Source: Prochlorococcus sp. AG-402-K04
Lineage (GTDB): Bacteria > Cyanobacteriota > Cyanobacteriia > PCC-6307 > Cyanobiaceae
Assembly (NCBI GenBank): GCA_003216895.1
Contig: QCID01000001.1
Location: forward strand, 181,385-245,384
DNA: 64,000 nucleotides
Reading direction: 5' to 3'
A program made the position numbers and the translations under genes. A model generated the notes under the pieces. It ran no database searches and was not told the DNA's origin. It was given only the letters and a program-made list of their open reading frames with translations. Positions 1-9,120 of this stretch are shown piece by piece; position 1 is the first letter of the stretch; the number at the start of each line of letters is the position of its first letter.

Positions 1-63
1 TGATATATCTTGGAATGCTTCTTTACACAATTCTTTTTTGTCTTCAGATGTAAGAGATTGCAT
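1..63 (-). CDS. Partial small hypothetical protein (N-terminus only)
   Basis: An ATG at 63 opens a minus-strand frame of 21 codons that runs off the window edge, beginning MQSLTSEDKKELCKEAF. The lysine- and glutamate-rich start resembles other short soluble orphans here. Function is unknown and the length cannot be judged. Confidence 0.5.
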   Translation of the reverse strand, partial: MQSLTSEDKKELCKEAFQDIS

Positions 64-228
64 ATTAGATAATTACTAACAGATTTAATTAAATCATACT
101 ATAAGTATTGATTGAAGACGAATAATTATATTATTGGTAAGATTTATACCTATAGAAAAAATAAATACAAGAATAAATATTTAGCTCAATAATCACTATA
201 ATATAAAAAATAAGACTAAAAAAACAAT

Positions 229-1269
229 TTGAATCTTATAAAAACAAATAAATTTAAGGGCTATTTAAAAGTCTGGGCAGCACCAATCTCACTACTCATA
301 TTCCTATTTTTATTTGGTGCATCAGGATATCGGATTACTGAAGGTTGGGATTGGGGAGATTGTTTATGGATGGTTCTGATAACCATCACAACAATAGGTT
401 TTGGTGAGGTTGAAGTATTGAGTTCAGCAGGTAGAATAATAACTTTTTTAATCATAGGAGGAGGCTTATTTGTAGTTCAATTAACACTTCAAAGGTTTAT
501 ACAATTGTCTGAACTTGGATATTTCATAAAATTAGAAGAGTTAAGATTAAGGAGATTAATTAGAAGAATGAAAAATCATGTAATTATATGTGGGTATGGT
601 CGTACAGGAAAAGAAATTGCAGATCAATTAAAGTCTGAAAAAATATCTACTCTAATAATAGAAGTAGACTCCTCAAGAAAAACTGAGGCTGAAGAGAAAG
701 GTTTCAACGTCTTACTGGCAGATGCCACAATGGACGAAACATTATTAGTAGCAGGAGTAAAAAATTGTCGTAGCTTAGTGGTTACCCTTCCTAGTGACGC
801 AGCTAATTTATATGTCGTGCTGAGTGCAAAAGCTCTAAATGATAATTGCAGATTAATAGCCAGGGCAGCGAACGAGGAAGCGGCTAATAAATTAAAACTG
901 GCTGGAGCTGATGCGGTAGTAAGTCCATATGTTGCTGCAGGAAGGACTATGGCCGCCTCTGCATTAAGGCCTATAGCTGTAGATTTCATAGATTTACTTG
1001 CAGGCTCAGATTGCGAAATAGAAGAATTCAAGCTCACGGATAATATTGAGAAAATTGAAATTTTTAATAATCAAACAAAAAATGTTTTTGACTTTTCAAA
1101 ACGTGGTGAAGCCTTACTTTTAGCAACAAAAGTCTCTGGTGAATTACAAGGTAATCCTAAAAATAAAGTACCCATCTCTCCAGGGATGATTTTGATATTC
1201 CTTGGAAGTCAAGAACAATTAAACAGGATTAGAGTTCACTTCAAAGATGTGCTAATAAAAACAACATAG
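229..1269 (+). CDS. Two-helix potassium channel with RCK/TrkA-N domain
   Basis: This is an MthK-type K+ channel in the inner membrane. Residues ~15-32 and ~70-88 are hydrophobic helices, and between them lies a pore loop with the selectivity filter TIGFGE (~55-60). A cytoplasmic RCK Rossmann domain follows from ~115 (VIICGYGRTGKEIADQL, glycine-rich nucleotide loop), then an RCK_C-like region from ~260. The start is TTG at 229, because the next in-frame Met lies inside the pore domain. The family opens in response to Ca2+ or nucleotides; the ligand here is unknown. It stands alone among small genes. Confidence 0.9.
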   Translation: MNLIKTNKFKGYLKVWAAPISLLIFLFLFGASGYRITEGWDWGDCLWMVLITITTIGFGEVEVLSSAGRIITFLIIGGGLFVVQLTLQRFIQLSELGYFIKLEELRLRRLIRRMKNHVIICGYGRTGKEIADQLKSEKISTLIIEVDSSRKTEAEEKGFNVLLADATMDETLLVAGVKNCRSLVVTLPSDAANLYVVLSAKALNDNCRLIARAANEEAANKLKLAGADAVVSPYVAAGRTMAASALRPIAVDFIDLLAGSDCEIEEFKLTDNIEKIEIFNNQTKNVFDFSKRGEALLLATKVSGELQGNPKNKVPISPGMILIFLGSQEQLNRIRVHFKDVLIKTT

Positions 1270-1367
1270 TTAATCTTTAAATATCTTCAGCGAGGGTAAA
1301 CACTACAAGCAACACATAACGCATAGATAAAAAAGTGATTAGAACATTTGAAGTTCATATTCCATAG

Positions 1368-1619
1368 ATGTCACAACAAGCGACAGGCGAATTGTTACCC
1401 CAAATAACAACAGGTAATGAACAATCAAAAATAAAGGACAGCATATTTTCAAAAGATTATGTTGATTTTTTAAACGAAGCTGGTTGGAGATTAGAAAAAA
1501 AACTTCCATCAAATAGTAACAATTATTCAGATCTCCTAGAAGACACCGATTGGAAAACAAATGAAATTGATTTAATATGTTCAAAACATTACAGAAGGGA
1601 TCTTGATGCTTTGAGTTGA
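1368..1619 (+). CDS. Small hypothetical protein
   Basis: An 83-residue acidic soluble protein with no recognised domain. It contains the string SDLLEDTDWK near residue 62; the 36-residue protein at 11494-11604 ends in SCLLEDTDWA, so the two may share a short motif. An overlapping minus-strand frame is hydrophobic and lacks such a match, so I prefer this strand. Confidence 0.6.
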   Translation: MSQQATGELLPQITTGNEQSKIKDSIFSKDYVDFLNEAGWRLEKKLPSNSNNYSDLLEDTDWKTNEIDLICSKHYRRDLDALS

Positions 1620-1670
1620 TACTCTTCGTATGTTCCTAAGTTAATATTTAAATAAATAACCTATAAAAAT

Positions 1671-1799
1671 ATGAGCACGCAAAAACATTCTTGGAAACTT
1701 TGGGCTTTTGTTTTTTGCCTCAACTTAATTGCTATATGTGGAGCTTTTTACCTCAAATCTGTAGGAATCGATCTTTATGCATTCAGAGCTGCATCATAA
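1671..1799 (+). CDS. Small single-helix membrane protein, 42 aa
   Basis: The short frame starts MSTQKHSWKLWAFVF and carries one predicted membrane helix at ~9-27, followed by a polar tail ending in AFRAAS. The ATG follows an A-rich leader. No function is recognised; many one-helix photosynthetic accessory peptides have this size. Confidence 0.55.
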   Translation: MSTQKHSWKLWAFVFCLNLIAICGAFYLKSVGIDLYAFRAAS

Positions 1800-1851
1800 T
1801 TTATAATAAAAATATATTTAATAATACAATTTAATTTTTTTAAAAAAGTAT

Positions 1852-2103
1852 ATGAAAAACACAGGAGAAAGTAAATGGAAAAAAGTACTTGATGATGTAT
1901 TAATTTATAATCTATATATATTAATAGTAGGCTCTATATTCCTTGGAATTAGTTTTACATTAAGTATTAATGGGAATTCCGGTTTTTATAATTTATTCCA
2001 AAAGCTCTGGTATCCTGTATTTATTCCTTCATTAAGTCTATTCTTTACAGCTATATTAATCGAAGCCATATTAAATAAGCTTATAGATCGAAATAATAAA
2101 TGA
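1852..2103 (+). CDS. Small two-helix membrane protein
   Basis: The 83-residue protein has a charged N-terminus (MKNTGESKWKKVLDD), then two hydrophobic segments at ~18-38 and ~50-70, and a lysine/arginine tail. Function unknown. Confidence 0.6.
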   Translation: MKNTGESKWKKVLDDVLIYNLYILIVGSIFLGISFTLSINGNSGFYNLFQKLWYPVFIPSLSLFFTAILIEAILNKLIDRNNK

Positions 2104-2192
2104 AATTTTTTTATGGTTAAGCTTTCAACATTTTAAGAAAATCATTTGTTTTTAAAATTAATTGGCATAAAATAAGAAAAAATTAATTAAAA

Positions 2193-2339
2193 ATGAGATT
2201 TAAAGTTTCCATGATTGACGATCTGGGTAAATGCCACGAAGAAACTGTTATTGCCGATAATGAGAAGGAAGCAAAAACAAATGTAAAGACATTCAATCCT
2301 AAGTCAAAGGTCTTAGAGGCGAAATGGGTTTACAAATAA
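2193..2339 (+). CDS. Small hypothetical protein, 48 aa
   Basis: A basic soluble peptide beginning MRFKVSMIDDLGKCHEE and ending KVLEAKWVYK. The alternating beta-like N-terminus and the terminal aromatic strand suggest a small folded domain. Its stop lies just inside or next to the start region of the following gene, so the two are probably co-transcribed. Confidence 0.6.
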   Translation: MRFKVSMIDDLGKCHEETVIADNEKEAKTNVKTFNPKSKVLEAKWVYK

Positions 2340-2710
2340 TAATGAATCATAAAAAAATGGAAGAACTGACTTATAAGGATCTAAGCGAAACTGAATTAGA
2401 CACTCTCAAAGATATGTATATATCAAGTCGAGTTAACACTATGACTGAAAGTGATCTAAGAAAATTTGTAAAGGAAATTATCATCGATCAAATAAAAGGA
2501 ACTGTAGGTAATGCTGAAGAGAAAGAAGCATGGGAAGAAATTAAAGATCATTTCTCAGAGGACTTAAGTCAAAAGATTCTTGAAGCGAAAAAGCAATGCA
2601 ATAAAAATAAAAAAGTAATAGACAAAAGTCCTGAAGAAATTGAATTTGATAGAAGAATTGGTCTTCTAAAGCAACAACAAGATGAGCAGTCAAGCAAAGA
2701 TATGTGGTAG
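2324..2710 (+). CDS. Hypothetical helical protein
   Basis: A soluble, charged, mostly helical protein of up to 128 residues. The first ATG (2324) overlaps the upstream gene by 16 bases; an ATG at 2342 (MNHKKMEELTYKDL) avoids the overlap and is an equally good start. It contains LSETELDTLKDMYISSR and ends in a glutamine-rich coiled stretch. No family recognised. Confidence 0.65.
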   Translation: MGLQIIMNHKKMEELTYKDLSETELDTLKDMYISSRVNTMTESDLRKFVKEIIIDQIKGTVGNAEEKEAWEEIKDHFSEDLSQKILEAKKQCNKNKKVIDKSPEEIEFDRRIGLLKQQQDEQSSKDMW

Positions 2711-2766
2711 AAAATTCACTCAAAATTATCTATCAATTAACTTTAACAGTAAATTTGATTACATTT

Positions 2767-3309
2767 TTATTGTAAAAAAAACGAAGCCATCCTAAATAAG
2801 AAGGAAAATATAATAAATACTATAAGCCTTGAAAATCTATATTTAAATTCACGCCAAAAACTAAAATATTTACCTGAATTCACCAATAAAGATAGAAAAG
2901 AGTATCCAAATGTTATTCTCTCCATCGATTTGAGTGACTTAAAAATGATAATATTGAAATCATTAATATTTAAAGATATAAATAAAAATAAAATAAAATA
3001 TATTAATATTATAAATAATAATGAATTTATAATAATCTCTAAAATCATACTCATAGGATAATCAAGCTTGGATATTCTTTGCTTTATCTCTTTAATATGA
3101 TAATCTTCTAATCTAAAATACTCCGTTTGAGGGATTCTAAACTTTTTATACCGATTATGTAACTCTCTTTCCAATTTCAAAAAATCACTTGTATATAATT
3201 TAGCAACAACTTTATCTGGCTTAAGTTGGCGCATCCTATTTTCAAAGTTTTTAGTTATTCCAATCTTATATAAATCTCTATTTTTTACTAAATAAAGCCA
3301 ACCACTCAT
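2767..3309 (-). CDS. T5orf172/GIY-YIG-like domain fused to membrane helices
   Basis: Residues 1-75 match the T5orf172 (Mug113) branch of the GIY-YIG superfamily: GWLYLVKNRDLYKIGIT, then NFENRMRQL and a conserved-looking LERELHNRYKKFRIPQTEYF block. Residues ~85-115 and ~155-178 are strongly hydrophobic, so the C-terminal half is probably membrane-embedded, which is unusual for the family. Whether it still cuts DNA is unknown. It lies downstream of the DUF2130 gene on the same strand with a ~40-base gap. Confidence 0.7.
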   Translation of the reverse strand: MSGWLYLVKNRDLYKIGITKNFENRMRQLKPDKVVAKLYTSDFLKLERELHNRYKKFRIPQTEYFRLEDYHIKEIKQRISKLDYPMSMILEIIINSLLFIILIYFILFLFISLNINDFNIIIFKSLKSMERITFGYSFLSLLVNSGKYFSFWREFKYRFSRLIVFIIFSFLFRMASFFLQ

Positions 3310-3348
3310 ATCAATTTATATTTATGAGTATTTAAATTAATGAATGAA

Positions 3349-4641
3349 TTATGCCGCTTGATTTTTTTTTATAGAATTAAATTTTTCTCTCATAGTAGGA
3401 TTATTTCTAGTTAATCTTTTAACCGACACATCTTGCGCTTTGTCGTTAGCTAACCTTAGATTTCTATCAGCACCAAGTAAAGCATCTTTGGTTTTTTGCA
3501 AATGATTGATAGATTTATCAATCTCCATAATTGCTGTTTCAAAACGTTTTGAAGCTAACGAATAATTTTTACCAAAGGAATCTTTAAATAGTTCAAGGCT
3601 ATTCTCAAAATTAGTAATATCAATATTCTGTTCTTTAATATATGCTAGTTCTGATTTATACTCGAGTGCCTTGAGTGAGGCATTCCTTAGTAATGAAATT
3701 ATAGGTAAAAAACATTGTGGACGAACAACATACATTTTTGGGTATCGATAAGAAAAATCAACAATACCAGAGTTAAACAAGTCATTATCTGATTCTAATA
3801 ATGAAACTAGTACAGCATATTCACAATTCTTTTCTATACGATCTTTATTTAATTCTTTAAGAAAATCCTCATTCTTCTTCTTACTAGATGTCTCATCACA
3901 TTCGTTTTTCATCTCAAACATAATTGATACGATTTCGTTACCTTCACTATCACTTTCACGGAAAATATAATCGCCTTTACTCCCAAAACTAGCATCATTA
4001 TCTTTATCAAAATAAGCATTGGGAAAGGCTGTTGCCCTTATACGGTTAAATTCATTTTCACAATGTTGTTCCAGTGACTCACCTACCATTTTAGTGGACA
4101 ATTTTATTTTCATATCACGAAGTCTCTCAATTAAATCATCTCTTTCTTTTAACTGAATCTCATATCTCATTTTTATAGACCTTTCAGACAATTCCTTCTG
4201 TATTTCAACCTTATCTAAGTTATTTTTGATTTTTTCATACCTTTCTTTAAATTCAGTAACTGCGTTAGAAACTGCAAGTTTTTTATCATACTCATTCTTT
4301 TCCCTAGTTTTTTCCAATAAATATGAAAGTGAGTCTCTCTCTTTTTCGAAGCTATGCTTAATTTTATTCAAGGCCAAGGTTTTTTCAGTTTGAACAGTCA
4401 TTAATTGAGACTGAAGCCCTTGCAATTTTTTTTCACTTGCAAATGCGGCCTCTTGCATTTGTAAGCGAATATTTTGAATAGCAAGATCTAAGGATTTCTG
4501 TTTGTCCTGTTCAAGAAATTCAAGTCTTTTGCTAATTTCATTCTCAAACTCTTGATCTCGTACCTGCTTAATGATATTTGAGTAATTATCTTCATCAATG
4601 GTGATTGTACTTCCACATTCAGGGCATTTGATTTCATTCAT
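3349..4641 (-). CDS. DUF2130 protein, coiled coil plus PD-(D/E)XK-like domain
   Basis: The preferred start is the Met giving [20 protein letters not shown]; an upstream Met at 4665 adds eight residues without family character. Domains: a CPECG half-knuckle, a long coiled coil (~20-165), then a nuclease-like core with GSKGDYIF and SIMFEMKNE (~215-240), consistent with the PD-(D/E)XK fold assigned to DUF2130, and a helical C-terminus. Members are found near DNA-processing functions but the role is not established. It may share a transcript with the T5orf172-like gene downstream. Confidence 0.8.
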   Translation of the reverse strand: MNEIKCPECGSTITIDEDNYSNIIKQVRDQEFENEISKRLEFLEQDKQKSLDLAIQNIRLQMQEAAFASEKKLQGLQSQLMTVQTEKTLALNKIKHSFEKERDSLSYLLEKTREKNEYDKKLAVSNAVTEFKERYEKIKNNLDKVEIQKELSERSIKMRYEIQLKERDDLIERLRDMKIKLSTKMVGESLEQHCENEFNRIRATAFPNAYFDKDNDASFGSKGDYIFRESDSEGNEIVSIMFEMKNECDETSSKKKNEDFLKELNKDRIEKNCEYAVLVSLLESDNDLFNSGIVDFSYRYPKMYVVRPQCFLPIISLLRNASLKALEYKSELAYIKEQNIDITNFENSLELFKDSFGKNYSLASKRFETAIMEIDKSINHLQKTKDALLGADRNLRLANDKAQDVSVKRLTRNNPTMREKFNSIKKNQAA

Positions 4642-4788
4642 ATCTGAATTAAAGAGACAAACCAACTATTTTCTCTTTTTATCTGTTTTAGCTTAGACAA
4701 GCAAGAATTGTGTTAAACCCAAAAACCACGGACAAATAAAGTTTTAAGTAAATACTAGATATTAGGAGAAAAATAAAATTTTAATTTA

Positions 4789-4977
4789 TTACTTTTTTGA
4801 TTTTGGGTAAATTCCAGACAAATCACCTTTATTTGTCTTAATAGCTGAAGCTTTCCATTTGTACCATTTTTTGTTTCTTGAATAATCTTCCTCCTCCCAA
4901 ATCTGATTTTGAAAAATCAAGATCCCACAAAGTATAAAGAAAATGAGAGCACCCAGAAAAATATGCCAATCAAACAT
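4789..4977 (-). CDS. Small single-helix membrane protein
   Basis: The likely start is MFDWHIFLGALIFFILC (4977); an in-frame upstream ATG at 5022 adds a less plausible leader. One membrane helix lies at ~5-25, followed by a basic tail with aromatic residues (KKWYKWKAS). Function unknown. Confidence 0.55.
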   Translation of the reverse strand: MFDWHIFLGALIFFILCGILIFQNQIWEEEDYSRNKKWYKWKASAIKTNKGDLSGIYPKSKK

Positions 4978-5258
4978 TATAGACGCATTTGAATAGCGAA
5001 CATAGGCAAAAATTTTCATCATGTAGCCTCTTATAAACAGATGTGTTTCAAAGAAATGTACATTTCAAATAATAAAGAATTTTTCAGCCATGTGAGTTCT
5101 CCCTTACACATCTGATGAAAAGGTTAAATATGAATGACAAATTATATAGTTTTCAAATATTAATAACTATTTATTGTGTTTGAGCAATAATTTTTACTAC
5201 ATAAAACAAATTAATATACAAATTAAAATAAAATCGTAATTATATTGAATACTACAAA

Positions 5259-5426
5259 ATGTCATTGCTAAACTTTGCTCTTGCACATTCAGAGCTAGGC
5301 ATAAATCACTTTACAACAGATTTGATTCTTGTTCTTTCATTCGCGATAGTAACAGCACTTCCAATGTCTTTATTACGACCTCAGATTCAAGAAGATAATG
5401 TAAAGAGCAATGTTTTTAAAAGCTGA
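5259..5426 (+). CDS. Small single-helix protein, FALA-ELG family
   Basis: A 55-residue peptide with FALAHSELGINH at its N-terminus, one helix at ~20-40 and a polar tail. The protein at 51170-51310 has FALAATELGLSS, the same L-x-LV-x-S helix and a P followed by LL(R/K), so the two are paralogues. The layout resembles small photosystem or cytochrome-complex subunits, but I cannot match one. Confidence 0.6.
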   Translation: MSLLNFALAHSELGINHFTTDLILVLSFAIVTALPMSLLRPQIQEDNVKSNVFKS

Positions 5427-5720
5427 GTCTAAATTCGCTGGTTAACTATAATGAATAAGGAATCAACTAACACTATGATTAGTGATTGATCAAAAATGTA
5501 TATCTTGTTTTAAATTACATTAAGAATACTTTTTAGATATTTACTTGTCTAATAACAATTAAGATCATTAATGCATTTAAATTATTTCAAGAGTTAGACT
5601 AACTAAATTTTGTAAAAAAATATTAACTATTGAATATTTCAAGCTTCCTATTTGTTTTTTGCTCAATTAGACACGTTTTCAGTCAAAGTGTATGTAAAAT
5701 AATTAGACCATTAAATAATC

Positions 5721-6122
5721 ATGTCAGACAAAAGTTTATTTATATATGATGGTGAATGTCCATTTTGCAATCACTTTGCGCAATTGCTTGAATTAAAAAG
5801 CAGTCTTCCTGATTTCGAAATATTAGATGGAAGAAAAAATCTCGGCCTGTTATATCAACTCTATATTCAAGGATATGATTTGAATAAAGGAGCAATTCTG
5901 ATCATCAATGAAAATATCATGCATGGTGCGGATGCTATTAATTGGATTTGCTGCGAGCTCAAAGAGCCAAGCGACTCACTGTTAGAAGTACTCAGGATTA
6001 TTTTCACCTCTCAGAAAAGGACTAATTTTTTATTCCCATTGCTTTTATGGGGCAGAAGGTTAACACTGACATTAAAAGGGAAGGTTTGGCAACCAGTTAG
6101 CAAGAACAGTCAATTTTATTGA
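5721..6122 (+). CDS. DCC-family (DUF393) thiol-disulfide oxidoreductase
   Basis: The N-terminal motif YDGECPFC (residues ~9-16) is the hallmark of the DCC family, with a thioredoxin-like CxxC. The conserved HGADAINWI segment appears at ~73-81. At 133 residues it is full length. Such proteins are predicted cytoplasmic redox proteins with unknown partners. The gene stands alone, with ~290 empty bases upstream. Confidence 0.85.
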   Translation: MSDKSLFIYDGECPFCNHFAQLLELKSSLPDFEILDGRKNLGLLYQLYIQGYDLNKGAILIINENIMHGADAINWICCELKEPSDSLLEVLRIIFTSQKRTNFLFPLLLWGRRLTLTLKGKVWQPVSKNSQFY

Positions 6123-6464
6123 ATATGTCTTAAACACGAATTTAAATTTTTAAAGCTCATAACATAAAACTCTCAAAAATAGGTATTAATTCAAAATCAA
6201 TCAAGTCAGACATTTCTAACCGAAAAATAATAAGTGTAATTAATAGTAAAATAGTATTAATAAATTTCAAACTATCAACAGCTTCTTTAGTTAATCAAAA
6301 TTCAGTCTTCAGTTTGCTAAGAAAAAGCAGTAAAAATGGTTGGATTTCATTTAAACGAGATCTTTTCAATTTTACATTTGTAACATCAGTTGTTAAGAAG
6401 ATAGATCCAATACTTTGTACGAGTTTAAATATGTACAATAAGATTTTAATTATCTAAGCTAAAT
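6123..6464 (+). other. Intergenic stretch, no supported gene
   Basis: This AT-rich stretch holds a plus-strand frame of ~90 codons closing just before 6464 (containing SLLRKSSKNGWISFKRDL) but with no ATG, GTG or TTG near its beginning. It could be a gene remnant or a gene with an unusual start. I do not call it. Confidence 0.3.
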
Positions 6465-6569
6465 ATGCTTATAGAAATCCTTGAAAATAGTAGTTCATTA
6501 CTAGTTATTCTTTTAATTGGTTTATCAATATATTTTGGAATTCAAGCTAATACAAAAAATATAAAATGA
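6465..6569 (+). CDS. Small single-helix membrane peptide, 34 aa
   Basis: The frame encodes a peptide starting MLIEILENSSSLLVILL and closing with a polar tail, with one helix at ~10-27. The size and layout are like the many one-helix peptides in this window. Confidence is limited because it is so short. Confidence 0.4.
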   Translation: MLIEILENSSSLLVILLIGLSIYFGIQANTKNIK

Positions 6570-6647
6570 TGTATAGTTATTTGGGTAAATACGAAAGAAT
6601 CTATTCAACAAGTAAGGTTGCTCTAGAAAAAATAATTAAAAGTTTAC

Positions 6648-6869
6648 TTATTTAAGTATATGCTTTTTAAAATCCTCAAGACTATCACCCTTCTCGCGCT
6701 CAATACTTGAAATAGGTATCCAACTCCAATCCATAAACATAGTAAGCATTACAGCAACAAAAATAGACAATGGAAGAACAAGCTCAATAAAAACATGTCG
6801 AACCATATAAGCCATTATGTCAGAAGTATTAGTAACAATTTCTTCATAAAGTGGATCAAACACGGTCAC
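6648..6869 (-). CDS. Small membrane protein
   Basis: The 73-residue protein has one long hydrophobic segment (~22-50), including VLPLSIFVAVMLTMFMDW, and a charged C-terminus. No family recognised. Confidence 0.55.
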   Translation of the reverse strand: MTVFDPLYEEIVTNTSDIMAYMVRHVFIELVLPLSIFVAVMLTMFMDWSWIPISSIEREKGDSLEDFKKHILK

Positions 6870-7340
6870 ACGATATTTACAACCTCATTAGGATAACGAA
6901 ACTAGATATGAGAATGTGACTATAAATAATTACTGACAAGATAAAAAAGAGTTTATACCTGACCAAATAAAAGTGGTATTGTCAATAAAAGAGAATGCTG
7001 GGCAAGGCTTCATCTCAAATGCTAGCCATCATGAGAATTAAAGAGCTAAGATTTTATCTAGACTGCAATCAACAAAAGCAAAAACGATCATACTTAAAAA
7101 TGACATGAGCAAGAATCATGAAAATAGAAAAATACGATAATTCAAAAACGTATATATAATCGCTTTTTAAGGAAAAAAACGAGAATTTAGTTAAAGCTCA
7201 AAAAAAGAAAAGTGTAAAAAGGAAGAATCCTTTAATAGAAAATCGTAAAACGCTGTGAAAAAGAGAAGCCATATCTTACACGGTAAATAAAATATAGATG
7301 AATAATCAGATAAATTTAACTAGGATAATTTATCCAATAA
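6870..7340. other. Intergenic, no gene seen
   Basis: About 470 AT-rich bases without a credible reading frame on either strand. The right end leads into the terminator of the cyAbrB gene. Confidence 0.5.
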
Positions 7341-7371
7341 AAAAGCCGAGAGGCAGATATGCTTCTCGGCT
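7341..7371 (-). terminator. Rho-independent terminator of the cyAbrB gene
   Basis: On the minus strand GCCGAGA pairs with TCTCGGC and is followed by six T residues. It sits about 35 bases after the cyAbrB stop codon. Confidence 0.85.
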
Positions 7372-7404
7372 AAAACTAAATGTTTTGATTCAGTTTTTTA
7401 GAGA

Positions 7405-7761
7405 TTAACCTTCTCCTTCTGGAACCAAACGGAATCCTTTACGTCCCATTTTAATCTCAAAATTATCACCAGGCTTGAGATCTAAAAGAGCTGTATAGGC
7501 CTTTCCTATCAATAGGTTTCCATTTCCTTGAACGGTAGCCACATAACTAAGCTTTCTTCCACCTTTACCAATACCACCAGCACTTTCAGCTGCTAGGTTT
7601 ACACCTTTAGCCTCTAGAAGTGCTTCGTAAAAAGCAGTATAGTTAAGACGTTCTCCGCCTCCTTTCTTGGTGGAAACATATCCACAAGCTTTAACAAGAT
7701 CAGATTTTGAGACATCTCCCAAGTCCTTGACCTTGGCTAATAAATCCTTACCAGTGAGCAT
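7405..7761 (-). CDS. cyAbrB-family transcriptional regulator
   Basis: The 118-residue protein matches the cyanobacterial AbrB-like regulators (cf. Sll0359 and Sll0822): an N-terminal helical part with LTGKDLLAKVKDLGD and ACGYVSTKKGGGERLNYTAFYEALLEAKG, and a C-terminal swapped-hairpin DNA-binding part ending KPGDNFEIKMGRKGFRLVP. These proteins bind DNA broadly and tune carbon/nitrogen and stress genes. The gene is monocistronic, with its own terminator downstream. Confidence 0.93.
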   Translation of the reverse strand: MLTGKDLLAKVKDLGDVSKSDLVKACGYVSTKKGGGERLNYTAFYEALLEAKGVNLAAESAGGIGKGGRKLSYVATVQGNGNLLIGKAYTALLDLKPGDNFEIKMGRKGFRLVPEGEG

Positions 7762-7850
7762 GATAAATAAATGGTTGTACTTATAATACTAACTTATAAT
7801 TAACAAACTTACAATATTTACATTAGGCCTAGACATTAAAGCTAAAAGTT

Positions 7851-7964
7851 ATGGGAACGGTAGCATCAAGATTAAACTCAGAAATTCAAGGTTATAACGA
7901 AAATTGTTCATGGTTTAGGGAATTGATTTATAGGAAAAATCCTATTTGGCTTGTTGAAAAATAA
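7851..7964 (+). CDS. Small hypothetical peptide, 37 aa
   Basis: The peptide starts MGTVASRLNSEIQGYNE and ends NPIWLVEK. It is soluble, with several aromatic residues. It is divergent from cyAbrB. No function recognised. Confidence 0.45.
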   Translation: MGTVASRLNSEIQGYNENCSWFRELIYRKNPIWLVEK

Positions 7965-8401
7965 ATGATTCTATAGATCATTTATCTATTAGAAAACGCT
8001 GAATCGCCAGCAATAGCAAGATAATTTTATAAAATAAGAAAAAATCTGTACATGCTTTAAGACTGCTATGAGAACATTGAAAAGTTCATACAATCACACC
8101 TTTCAATATATAAAGCTTTACTTTTGAATATTTGTTAAAGCATGAATCAGCAAAAAACTACTTATTACAACAAAAAATGAATCTCACTAAAAATCCTGTG
8201 AATTTTATTTTATCTATATTCATGCTTTAGAAATTGCTGTATTACATGGCACTCTATTAAATTCCTAGTATCAACATGAAATAATTACTTTGATCCTCTC
8301 CTTAAGGGTTATTCTTCTTCTTAAATCAGACTAAGAACTATAGAACAAGATTTCTTAAAAATAGTGGGATATCAAATCCTATAAAATATAATATCGTTAC
8401 T
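7965..8401. other. Intergenic with CATGCTTTA repeats
   Basis: No gene is apparent. CATGCTTTA occurs at 8051 and 8221, and in inverted form around 8136; TAAAGCATGAAT (8136-8147) and its complement (8218-8229) form a 12-bp inverted repeat with a 70-base loop. This could be a regulatory RNA or chance in AT-rich DNA. Confidence 0.3.
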
Positions 8402-8515
8402 TCATTGGATATTCGCATTAAATTTCCGTTCAAATACAGCAGCATTAGATAGCATCACTGATAAAAATTCTTTACTTTTATCATTCATTTTCTTAACAGC
8501 TTTGACTTGACTCAA
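8402..8515 (-). CDS. Possible small peptide, 37 aa (TTG start)
   Basis: The minus-strand frame reads SQVKAVKKMNDKSKEF and then a helix-like FLSVMLSNAAVFE stretch. Upstream stop codons force a TTG start, or an ATG ten codons later. It is amphipathic and plausible but unsupported by any family. Confidence 0.3.
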   Translation of the reverse strand: MSQVKAVKKMNDKSKEFLSVMLSNAAVFERKFNANIQ

Positions 8516-8811
8516 TGTCTTCGATGTTTTTCTTAGAAGTCGATTTCAGCTTGCCTAGCTTGGAGATAGGAAATGATTGTACAGACTGTGAAGAAAAAAC
8601 TACAGCAATAAGAACTAAATTATTTTGAAGACCAATATTCATTTCGAACTCAAATAAACATACAACAAGATGGATTTACACAGATGAGGGAATACCTTTT
8701 CTTACAATTTCAAAAAAAAAATATCATGTATTCTATAGAGATAAAATTAAAGTATTAATTAACCCTATTGAGAGTTGAAGTAGATGAACATATAACTATG
8801 GGCATACAATA

Positions 8812-8982
8812 TCAATCTGACCACTTACCAATTACAAATTCTAGAAAACGATCAACATCATCACTTGGACAACCTGTCTTGCTCTTTAATTCCTTGCATG
8901 CATTAGAAATTTTTTTAAAGCAATCTTTGACATCCATATTTGATTCTATTGCTTCAAACATTTGCTTATCAGTAAACGGCAT
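8812..8982 (-). CDS. Small helical protein, 56 aa, paralogue of 16476-16646
   Basis: It begins MPFTDKQMFEAIESNMD and contains ACKELKSKTGCPSDDV then a final W-S-D. The 56-residue protein at 16476-16646 has AAKALKEDTNCPNEII and ends in E-W-D, with the same length and the same spacing of the T-x-C-P motif, so the two are homologues. A plus-strand frame over the same bases is its shadow. Function unknown. Confidence 0.65.
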   Translation of the reverse strand: MPFTDKQMFEAIESNMDVKDCFKKISNACKELKSKTGCPSDDVDRFLEFVIGKWSD

Positions 8983-9120
8983 ATAAGTAGAGAAGTGATT
9001 AAATAAAGAATATTTTCATTAAGCTTGCTTGGCAATCTAAATAAGGATAACCATATCGAAACCAGTGACAAACTAGAAGAACATGTTCAAATGAATGATC
9101 AGAATAGTTAATCAAACCAA

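Noticed and set aside
1339..1584. 81-codon minus-strand frame, hydrophobic
   Set aside because: Overlaps the plus-strand gene 1368-1619, whose LLEDTDW motif recurs elsewhere.
8768..8986. 72-codon plus-strand frame
   Set aside because: It is the complement of the 56-residue T-x-CP protein, which has a paralogue.
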